Assembly (NCBI GenBank): GCA_021399435.1
Contig: JAJTUP010000047.1
Location: forward strand, 186,001 to 250,000
Direction: 5' to 3'
Length of the DNA stretch: 64,000 bases
DNA from: Diaporthe sp. PMI_573
Taxonomy: Eukaryota; Ascomycota; Sordariomycetes; Diaporthales; Diaporthaceae
Part shown: piece by piece, positions 22,928 to 31,600 of the stretch
How the letters are laid out: each line of letters begins with the position of its first letter
Position numbering within the stretch: position 1 is the first letter of the stretch
The notes under the pieces: generated by a model
The model's input: only the letters and a program-made list of their open reading frames with translations
What the model was told of the DNA's origin: nothing
The model's database searches: none
Made by a program: the position numbers and the translations under genes

Positions 22928-24661
22928 TCAAGACTGATCCTCGCCCCTCCGGCCATCTCGGCGTCGACGGCCCTTCATCACCGCTTCTTTTGGCAACCCT
23001 GTCACCAAAAATGCCCATGAGTTTTGCCAATCATCAGTGCCTCGAGCTGTATTGGGCAGCTTCCGTCTCTTGGACGACTGGCTCCCTCCCGGAGGACTGA
23101 GCGATTGCCTAGGACGCTTAAGGCTTGATGCGAAGCTCGACGTAAAACTTGGGTCATTAAAACCCGGCGCCTCAAATTCTTGGCTTTTCTCTTGTGAACG
23201 GTCCTCCGCGTATAGATGGTGGGGAATAGTAGTCGCCTTGCTGTCGTCTTCCAAGGCGTAATTGCTGGCGTCGGCAGTATGCTGTTGGAGTGCATCATCA
23301 GCATCGTGAAACTCGTGAGAAGTTGGGGAAAGATCTTCCTGAGCCGCCGCCGCCGCGGCCGCCGCTTGAGCTGCTCTGGTGTTCGCAGCTTGGATGAAGC
23401 CGTCACGGTGCCGTTTCGCCAAGTCCCTGGCATTTCTAAACGCGGTGGCTCCCTGGACAAATGTTTCACGAGTGTCCGTCATACTGAATGACCTAACCTG
23501 GGTCATATGGTACTTGGGCCGTCCTCCCTTGGTGGTCGGTGCCGTGACGTGGTGGGCAAAGAGCTGGAGCTGGCCGCCGTGATAAATCGAGCTGTAGGTG
23601 TGGGCCTGGTTGTCGTACTGTGGCTCCTCCCCGCCGTAGTTCTGCAGACTGTGTACGGCGCGAGCCCCAATTGCTCCATCATAACGAGCTTGCCGTGTTG
23701 CCACAGCTAGACTCCCATTTGGGCCTTTGACTTCCAGGAAGAAATTTGGGGCCATCGGCTTGTCCTCCATGGTCGACGGTATAATATGGCCAGCGAGCTT
23801 GTTACGGATCGATTGGTCGAGTTCTTCGGGGTAGGCGCCGTAGTAAAGATCTGGATTCGCTGGGGCTAGGGTGCCGTCTGTAATCGGCTCTAGATTCCTG
23901 AATGGCGTGTTCATGGCGGACGGGTGATCTGTTTGCCTTGCGCCGATAATGGTCGGAACTACGTGTGCCTTTACGTCGTCCTCGTCTTTGGCCTGAGCAT
24001 TGCTGTCCTGGAAGGTCTCAAATGCGCCTTCAGAGAAACTAGAAGACGAGAGGGACGGTCTCCGGACAGCCAGGGCCGCCGTTGTGTCTGCCAGCTCTGG
24101 CTTTCGTGATCGGTAAAGCGGGTAGATGAAATGGTCAGTCAGATGCTGTTCAAAGCCGGGGTGGTAAGGGGTTGTCGACCTGGGCTTGATCGTCCCTGAC
24201 GTTGTTGGGAGAGTTGTTGGATCAGTCGACTGGGTCGCTCGGCTTCGCGAAGAGCTCATGGCGCCAGCGGGTTGGTTGTTGCCTGTCGCGGGAGGATACC
24301 CTCGAAGACCACACAAGTCTGGACCGCCGTGTCTCGCAAATTGAGCAAGCTCTCTAGTGGCAGTGGGCGAAAGATCTTGGGCAAGCCCTGTAGGAGGTGG
24401 ACAGGAAGGCCGAGTACAGGTCCGCCTGTTGAGTTCTTTCAAGGCGCTGTGGATGAGAGGGACTTTGGACAATTTGTCCCAGAACTCAGGAGGATACTGC
24501 CAAGAAGTATGATGTTCAATCGTCGGTTGAGGTCTCTTTCCCTGATGGTTGCTTTGAGAAGGCTCGTCGATGCGTTGTCTTTTTCGACCATTCGTAGGAG
24601 AATGGTCTTGGTGCGAGGCCTCATCGGTGTGCTGTCGCCTTCGATATTGCGGTCTCGCCAT
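22928..24661 (-). CDS. DUF7924-type protein, possible PD-(D/E)XK nuclease fold
   Basis: An intact single-exon ORF of 577 aa with ATG at 24661. The N-terminus is basic and disordered. PPEFWDKLSKVPL (57-69), ELAQFARHGGPDL (104-116), then FEQHLTDHFIYP (170-181), SLSSSSFSEGAF (203-214), NPDLYYGAYPEEL (269-281), NFFLEVKGPNGS (306-317) and RQARYDGAIGARA (323-335) match a domain often found in many copies in filamentous fungi. Asp271 followed by Glu310-Val-Lys312 and Gln324 is the arrangement expected of a PD-(D/E)XK nuclease active site; that is inference. A Lys/Arg-rich C-terminus (KRPRQSLSPP, SSKRRK) suggests nuclear targeting. Role unknown. Confidence 0.8.
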   Translation of the reverse strand: MARPQYRRRQHTDEASHQDHSPTNGRKRQRIDEPSQSNHQGKRPQPTIEHHTSWQYPPEFWDKLSKVPLIHSALKELNRRTCTRPSCPPPTGLAQDLSPTATRELAQFARHGGPDLCGLRGYPPATGNNQPAGAMSSSRSRATQSTDPTTLPTTSGTIKPRSTTPYHPGFEQHLTDHFIYPLYRSRKPELADTTAALAVRRPSLSSSSFSEGAFETFQDSNAQAKDEDDVKAHVVPTIIGARQTDHPSAMNTPFRNLEPITDGTLAPANPDLYYGAYPEELDQSIRNKLAGHIIPSTMEDKPMAPNFFLEVKGPNGSLAVATRQARYDGAIGARAVHSLQNYGGEEPQYDNQAHTYSSIYHGGQLQLFAHHVTAPTTKGGRPKYHMTQVRSFSMTDTRETFVQGATAFRNARDLAKRHRDGFIQAANTRAAQAAAAAAAAQEDLSPTSHEFHDADDALQQHTADASNYALEDDSKATTIPHHLYAEDRSQEKSQEFEAPGFNDPSFTSSFASSLKRPRQSLSPPGGSQSSKRRKLPNTARGTDDWQNSWAFLVTGLPKEAVMKGRRRRDGRRGEDQS

Positions 24662-24917
24662 GGTTGACCCATCGTTGAGAGCCGAGATCGAGGGGAAGTT
24701 GGGGAGATAATAAGGTCGGTCGCCACGTCGCTGTTGGCATTGAATGTTTCATGCGTACCCTCCCCTGGCCTTGTGCATTGGGACTTCCTTTCCTGTTTCT
24801 GTTGTACCTCCACAGACACGACCCAGCCAAGGCACGAACCGGTGGCGATTCGATGACCCGCGGCATGCTTTCTTGTCCCACAACTCCTTTGAACAGGCCG
24901 ACCGTCATCTTCTGGAT
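24662..24917. promoter_or_regulatory. Upstream region of the DUF7924 gene
   Basis: It lies between the start codon and an 8-bp tandem repeat. I see no clear core promoter motif. Confidence 0.3.
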
Positions 24918-25043
24918 TTCTTTGGTTCTTTGGTTCTTTGGTTCTTTGGTTCTTTGGTTCTTTGGTTCTTTGGTTCTTTGGTTCTTTGGTTCTTTGGTTC
25001 TTTGGTCCTTTGGTCCTTTGGTCCTTTGGTTCTTTGGTTCTTT
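24918..25043 (+). repeat. 8-bp tandem repeat, unit TTCTTTGG
   Basis: About 15.7 uninterrupted copies of TTCTTTGG lie here. Three adjacent units near the 3' end carry a T-to-C change (TCCTTTGG). The unit is not a multiple of three, so all frames are open in this orientation. The repeated Phe/Gly/Ser/Leu/Val/Trp ORFs across it are therefore artefacts. Confidence 0.95.
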
Positions 25044-26386
25044 CTACGGAGGTGCCTTTGGTAAGTCATTTTCGGCTGCACTCATCCTGGCTGTACTTAC
25101 TACTTACGTCAAGCCCCCCTCAAGTAGTGAGTACTAACAAGTAGTAAATACTAGCTAACATTATCCGTCTTGACTAAGTAGCGTTTTACTGAAACTGTTA
25201 GCGAAAGTGACTTATCAGAGAAAGGTACCTGACTAACAGAATTACAAATTAAGGGGCAGCGCTTAGTAGTTTGCTATTCGTCTTCATAGACCCGACCCCT
25301 CATTACCACCGAAACCAGTGCGCCAATCGCCAAGCCTCGGCCAGAGGCTTGCCCTTTTCTGGGAACAAAAATGGTGGTAGGGTGCAGATTAGAGAACTTA
25401 TAGAGTGATTTCCAACACCTTTTTGTTGGCCCTATCCGTTACAGATTGATCAAGATATTGAAAAAAAAGGGGGGACAACTTCCTAGTCGCTTTGGTCTTG
25501 TCCCTGCTGAATATTCAGTTTACTGGGTCTTAAGGCACATTAAAGACTCGCTCAGTATAGAAATCGGAGATCCCGAGATATTGTCGCTTGTGCGCAGTGT
25601 TTAGTAGTGAAATAGCTGGAAGAGTTGAACGGTCTGAATGCCGATATAAAGCTACCGGCGCATTCTGCGCATTCTTTTGCAGTCTGCCTGACTGAACGGC
25701 AGAAATTATTTCTGTTACGGGTTGGCAGATCCACTCGCGGCCGCCCCCGCCGCCCCTGCTGTCTACCCGCCGATAAACCAACTGAGCAATGCAGGCCCAT
25801 CAACACCAAAATGTTGCCACTTGGGCGTCAAACGTCGCCGTGTCAGTAGATGGCTCGGCAGACAAACAAATTCCTTGACGGTACTAAACGAATTTGGCAC
25901 TTTACAGATAGAAAATATGACGTTGATACAGCTCATGACAGCTCCGATTCCGAAGACGATTTATGAGACATTCCACAATAAGGCTCCTCTTGACCACTGC
26001 CGACAGATCTCCTTATCGCGGATGCGGATCTGCGAGCGTGTGACGCACTGTTGACCGGGACACTGCGGATAATATGTCCTCATTATAGAGCCCTATCTAG
26101 GATCATTAAAGCAGTGGCAGTATAGTATTTAATCGGAGAGGCAGTTAAGCTCTGGCCCGAGAATTATTATTATTAGAGGAAAGAAACGTAAGACTAGTGT
26201 TGAGGACCATTAAAGAAGTCAAAAGCGAGATGTATAGGGTTAAAAAAGGTTAGCATAGTGGGAAGTACCTAGTAGAACGGAAATTCTCTTGGGCTGCATT
26301 CTAGCTCTTGTTGAAAAAGTTGGAGAATGTCTAGTCCTGCCCTTTGTAAGCATTATCGTATTTCTTTGACAGCTTAATATCGAAAG
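25044..26386. other. AT-rich, repeat-relic DNA
   Basis: This stretch is AT-rich and dense in stops on both strands. The only coding trace is a possible chromodomain near 26250-26330, listed separately. The rest may be decayed transposon sequence. Confidence 0.4.
26210..26335 (+). pseudogene. Possible decayed chromodomain of a Ty3/gypsy-type retroelement
   Basis: One plus-strand frame reads YRVKKG, stop, then GKYLVERKFSWAAF, stop, then LLLKKLENV. Chromodomains at the end of chromovirus integrases read YLVKWKGFSWEEATWEP...NLENA, so the order and spacing agree over about 35 residues. Two stop codons interrupt it. No long terminal repeats or polymerase motifs were found nearby. Weak evidence from a short match only. 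Confidence 0.35.
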
Positions 26387-27583
26387 TCATTCGTTCTCAT
26401 AGGGACAGGGTTTGCGTCGAGGCCTGGCTTTAGGTACCCATCTTTGGCGATGAATCCCCGAAGTTTGAGACGTGCCGACTTCCACCCTCTCCCGTGTGGA
26501 GGGTTTGGGCAGATGGATATGTGCGACTTGGACGACAAGATCTATTGCATAAGACCTGAAGAAGACAGACTTCCCTTGACCGGCCGAGACCTCCAATGGG
26601 CCGAGCTGTCCAATCATCGTATTCACACAGGTACATGCCACTCCCGGTCGTTCGTAGGTGCTCGCCGTCCTGCAGGCATCCCCATCCTCGGCACTCAGAT
26701 ACAGTGGAATATCCTCTGGCCGAACAGGTATTTCGACCTGTGACAGCTTTAGACTATCACGACCATTCCTCCGAAGCTTTTGCTCGGCTAGTCGGTCGTG
26801 ATTCTTCTCCCATTGGGCTGGGCAATGAAGCTGAAGCCAATTTTTTCTCGTGATCGGCTTGCCGTTGTGCCTACACCCAGCTGCCTTCCACTGGTCTGCG
26901 TGGATCTTCAGCGTAGTCTGACTACGTACTATCTCGGCTGTGTTTTCTCGGTTTGCTGTTTGAGTGACGATTCGTGGTTGCTTTGCCATTTGCCGAGCGT
27001 TTTCTTCTTGCTCGGCGAGCAGTACTTTCTCTCGAAGCTCGTCTAGTCTGACAGATGTAAGGACATCGCCATCTGGCTTATAGCCCTTCCGGGAAGACCG
27101 TCGCTTACTACGATACAACGGATATGTCAGTTTCGGGCGTGAAATCACGCGTTGGCGGTCTGGTTTGTCTCTTTTCAGGGCCCGAGTCGGCATGAAAGGG
27201 CAGTTCCAGGTGCTCTCGACGGCAAAGTCGAGGAGAGGCTGACCGCCGTCCCTCAACTTGTATGTCAGTCGAAATCGGTCCAGCATAGACATCATTACAG
27301 TCTTCAGGAACGTCGGCTGAACCTCATCTTTGGTGGCCTTCTCAAGGTCCAGCCTCCACTCGTCGACAAGGTATCTCTTCACCTTTTCATTTACCTCCGG
27401 CAGGTAGACGCTGGAGCAAGATCCCTCGAGGGGCCTCAGATTATGGAAACCCGCGAGGAACGGGTCAAGCGGCAGAAATGGGTGTAAGTTAATGTTTCTA
27501 TCACGGAGTCCCATGGCTTCATCATCTTCTGTTTTATGTACTTGTATGTTGATGATAGACATGGTCGTTGGCGGTAAGGCCAT
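26387..27583 (-). CDS. Hypothetical protein (398 aa), no recognised domain
   Basis: An uninterrupted ORF with ATG at 27583 and stop at 26387. I do not recognise a family. The sequence is hydrophilic and basic. It contains an acidic/charged segment near the middle (VRLDELREKVLLAEQEENAR, likely helical) and a stretch HNGKPITRKNWLQLHCPAQW. No signal peptide or membrane segment is visible. A TATA-like TATATACC lies about 20-30 bp upstream of the ATG. The last ~90 residues look less protein-like, so a missed intron near the 3' end is possible. It sits between DUF7924 and repeat-rich DNA. Confidence 0.5.
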   Translation of the reverse strand: MALPPTTMSIINIQVHKTEDDEAMGLRDRNINLHPFLPLDPFLAGFHNLRPLEGSCSSVYLPEVNEKVKRYLVDEWRLDLEKATKDEVQPTFLKTVMMSMLDRFRLTYKLRDGGQPLLDFAVESTWNCPFMPTRALKRDKPDRQRVISRPKLTYPLYRSKRRSSRKGYKPDGDVLTSVRLDELREKVLLAEQEENARQMAKQPRIVTQTANRENTAEIVRSQTTLKIHADQWKAAGCRHNGKPITRKNWLQLHCPAQWEKNHDRLAEQKLRRNGRDSLKLSQVEIPVRPEDIPLYLSAEDGDACRTASTYERPGVACTCVNTMIGQLGPLEVSAGQGKSVFFRSYAIDLVVQVAHIHLPKPSTRERVEVGTSQTSGIHRQRWVPKARPRRKPCPYENE

Positions 27584-27789
27584 CTTTAATAGCTCCGTGG
27601 CGGATATATACCTTTTATAATAGTTGTCACCACTAAACGCGCTGACACTGCTGGCAGGGGCGCTTCGGGCGACTCGCGAATAGTTTTGGTAAGTCCCGCA
27701 CGCAGCTCTTGCAGGCCCTTCCGATCATCAAGGGCCGCTACCTCTTGTGCTATTCAGTCTATAAACGGAAGTCGCAACCACGGTTTTAA

Positions 27790-27980
27790 AGTCACAAGCT
27801 GATTGGTCAAACACTGTAAGCATGCACGGAGTACATACAGTCCAGGGCACAGAGCACAACTAGTACAGCGCTCACTGTGGTTTTTAAAAGTCGCAAGCTG
27901 ATTAGCCAACCGCCGCAGGCATACTACATGGGTCAGCACAGTGCTTGCCAGATTCTTGAAAGTCGATAGCTGATTGGTCA
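27790..27980. repeat. Three diverged copies of a 20-bp motif with inverted CCAAT box
   Basis: Copies lie at 27790-27809 (AGTCACAAGCTGATTGGTCA), 27889-27908 and 27961-27980. All keep AGTC....AGCTGATT, and two keep ATTGG, the reverse of the CCAAT box bound by the HAP/NF-Y complex. Spacing is 99 and 72 bp. Flanking sequence is weakly similar, which suggests an old tandem duplication of a ~100-bp unit. Confidence 0.65.
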
Positions 27981-27999
27981 GATTCTATAAACCCGAACC

Positions 28000-28115
28000 C
28001 CCATCCTCGGGAGCTGGGGGCACAGCCCCCAGCAGGGGGGGTGAGCGGGCGCCACGCAGTGCCTCCGGCGAAAGGGGGGGGGCCTTGCGAAAGCAAGGGG
28101 GCCCTGGTTTTAACC
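28000..28115. other. GC-rich segment with several hairpins
   Basis: Two perfect stems are visible. GCTGGGGGC/GCCCCCAGC is separated by three bases, and CCTTGC/GCAAGG is closed by a GAAA tetraloop. Runs of G surround them. Flanking DNA is not GC-rich. Function unknown. Confidence 0.5.
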
Positions 28116-28649
28116 GCGACGTCTGTAATTGGGATTCCCTCCTGATTCGCCCTTATTTCGCAAAATTTGAGTGGACCCAGCTGCAGCGCAACGCCCAACC
28201 CGACCCTGGCTCTGGCTGGACTCCCGCTGCTGGAGAAACGTCCAAGCTCCCCTTGCTCCACTGCCCTTCCCTGCCCCAGTCGTCCCCGTCTTACCGGTTA
28301 CGCGACGCGATCCCCCGGACCGCCCTTCACAAAATCTCCACTCGCCGCCCTTGTGTCTTCTGAAAAGGGGGGACCTCTTCGCTTCGGGCAAACAAAGAAC
28401 TTTGGGCATCGCCGACGACGCGACAGGTATCGAGATTTAGCTGCAGACGACACGGTCCTCGTCTGCGCTGATCTCCAGTGGTAAGCTTCGCCCAGACCCA
28501 GAAAAAAAAAAGGTCCTTGTCGCCGCCGCCAGATGCATCTACTCTGTGCCTTCTGCTCATGCCTCACCCCATCATGTGTTGTACCATTTAATCTGACACT
28601 TGCTGTGTCATTGCTGCGCAGGTCCACGCAAAGACGTCTTCGCAAGATC

Positions 28650-31600
28650 CGTCCCCACCACTTCCTCCTCGTGCTGCTGCACAGGACGGTCTGCGGCGCC
28701 CTCGGCCATCTAGCCAATCCCCTCCGAGGTCCCCAGCCCTCTCGACCGCGTCTACCGCTGACGGCGAGGCGTTGTCTCCATTCGTTCCTAGCTTGCAAGC
28801 CCCACGACTTCCAAAGAGGGCCCTGGAGCTGCTGAGGACCCCGCCGTCGCGCCGAGACCCTCGTGAAGATAATCAGTACGTGACTGCAAGCTGGGGGAGC
28901 CCGTATCCAAGTTCTGAAGAAGCCAACCTTCACGGGCAAAGTCCTGGCAGCGAGCCATCAGAAGACTCTCCGATACATCGCCTCGAGCTCGACACCCCCT
29001 TCTTGCGCCCGGCTCCACCCTTGGTTGTCTCGCCTGCAGAGCAGCAGTCCTCTTCTCTTGCTGCAATCCTCGTTAATCGAGCAAGACGCCCCGGCCCTGC
29101 GCGTGGCTTGACAGAAGACTGGATCCGACAACACACAGCTGCTCACGAGAATACCGAGCCCCGTCATTGGCTGAGTGACGGCACAGACAGTGAGCACTCT
29201 TCATTGAGCGGCTCGCCCTCTGGTGACGAGGCGGCGTGGCTGGAAGGGAGGAACTCGGCGACGCCTCGAGCCAACCCTAGCCGACGCCCTACGTCATCTC
29301 GATTGTCCTCCAGACAACATCCAAGAGCGCGATCAAGCACAGAGACCCTGAAGCAGGGCAGCGTTGGTAGGCCGGCAAGGACGGACACCGCAAACATGGA
29401 AAATCTTGTCCCAGAGGTCGTGCTGCCGAAAGGTGACGCTGTCAGTCCGCCAGCGGCGAACATGGCCGAGCAGCGCCCATCCACGCCGAATGGCACAGTT
29501 GGACCAGTGGACGTGGGAAAGATAGAAACAAAGGCCCCAGTCACCCCAACGAGACCACCACAAGTCAAAAAGGCACCCGGATCGACGCCTCGGCTGAAGA
29601 AGAAGGTGCCATGGAGGGGCAAGAACATAATGGTTTTACTTCCTCGAGATGAAGAGCGCGGCCAACGAGGCAAGGCTCCTATCCCTCTCAAACAGCATGA
29701 AGTTGCGAACATGTTTCGGGAGTGGGAGGAGCTCGGGTATGATATTCGTGGTTTCGACCTGAACGTCCCGCAAGGGTACTCAGCCCTCCCGGTTGAGCAC
29801 CATTCTAGGAGTAGGGACGAGTGGCCAGATGTCGAGGACATCAAGAGGGAGCGGGCTGACCGTAAATACAAAGTCACCCTGCCCGATCTTGAAGGTGAGA
29901 AATTGATGCTTACTCAAGCCTTGAGATGCTCTGCTAACATGCTAAACAGCTTGGAAGCAATACATGAATGAGTTGACCGAGGCTAAGCTCAGGGCTCTTG
30001 GCGTGTCACTTGGTGATGAAGACCCTCCGCCGCCGCCGCCATCCATCTCTCCCAATCCAGCTGGCCTCAACAGACGTGCTACGATCACTCAATATCCGCC
30101 TCTGCCCTTTTCGCCTCCGTCCCCACGCCTTCGGCATCCAGTGCTCAGGGGCTGCAACAGTTCCCATTCTCTGCACAGAATTCTACGGGTGGTGTCAACG
30201 CAGTTGCCTCTCCTGTCTCCTTCACTGGGAACTTCAACCCACACCAGTCCCGACAATCCGTCTCGATCCCAACAAGCCAGTCCCCATTCGGGTTCATGCC
30301 ACCTCGGCAGCAGCCCTCACCTCGAGATGTGATGTTCCAACAGCAAGGGATGCACCGTGTGTCGCCCTCCCTGTCAACATCATCCTTCTCGCCTGGAGGA
30401 TTCCAGCCTCCGCTGCTGCACCAAAGACACCAGTCGCTTCAATTCCCCCAGCTGCCCCATCAGCACTTCATGCAGTCTGCTCGGGCCTCTCCTCGTTTGC
30501 AAGATCTACGTGAGGCGGACGAGGAAGAAGAGATGAAGAGTGCATCGAGGACACCTGAGCCAGCACCACAGATCCGCCATAATGCCAGCGACAGTCTCCA
30601 GAAGGAGATTGATGAAGCGGAGTACCACTTGGAGGAACAGTTTCGCTCACAACTTGAGCACGACGAGGACTACAGCCCGCACAACGAGGATGAGAAGATC
30701 CACGCTGCTCAGTCAAGCCACGAATCGCCGGTGCAGTTCGCACCACAGGCGCCGCGCTTTGAAGGTGCCGTCGATAAGGACCTTGTCCTCCATCATCCCC
30801 GACCTCATAGTAGAGGCCACTCGTTGTCCCAGAAGTACTTCGGTGAAGATGACATGAGAGCTGGCACGGGTAAAGGTGGCTTCCACAGTTTGAAGCCTAT
30901 CCAAGACGATGACAAGGCTGATCACAACGACGTCGACACGAACCCCAGCAACCTTGGCACACCCGTCCTACCCAACTTTGGAGATGCGTCCCATGAGAGA
31001 AACTTCTCTACCATGAGTAATCCGTGGAAGGATGTACAGTCAACCTCAAGACGGCCGAGTCACAGCAGCAAACCGTCGTTTTCGAAGCTCAATGTTGCAG
31101 CGCCTGAATTCAAATTCAACCCAACGAGCTCCTTCCAGCCCGGGCAGTTCAACTTTGGAAGCAATACTTTCCAACCGGCCGTTTTTCCAAGGGGCTTCCA
31201 CCTCTAACCCTCCAGACTCGGATCACTCCAATCAACTCAGCCCTCCGGCAGGCCCTTCGCGCAAGATCAACGTCAACGCTCCGGTATTCTCTCCAGGGTC
31301 CAGCGAGTTCAGTTTTTCTGCTGCCGGCGCGCCGACTTTTCGACCAAATGCCCCGGCCTTTACTCCTGCCTCGGTGGCTGGCTCAGTGACATCCCCCGTC
31401 CTGTCCGGTAGCGAGAGCGGTAGAATGACGTCCTCCATTTTTGGCAGCATCGACCTGAACATGCCCGAGATTATGATGCCTCCAAAGAAATCCAAGGCCA
31501 TTCCTATTGTTCGACCAGCTAGTCGCGCGTCGAACAAGGATGCATCAGGTCCTGCCGAAGATGAAAATGGTCGTATAATTGACGAGACACGAGTCAAGAG

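Larger units (their letters stand above)
27584..28640. other. Intergenic region with repeats
   Basis: It separates the minus-strand orphan ORF from the coiled-coil gene. It holds three copies of a CCAAT-containing motif and a GC-rich hairpin segment, listed separately. The 5' end of the coiled-coil gene probably lies in its right half. Confidence 0.5.

Noticed and set aside
24744..25144. Plus-strand ORFs with repeated Trp-Phe-Phe-Gly-Ser-Leu peptides
   Set aside because: They are produced by the 8-bp tandem repeat, which keeps all three frames open; no start context or flanking coding signal.
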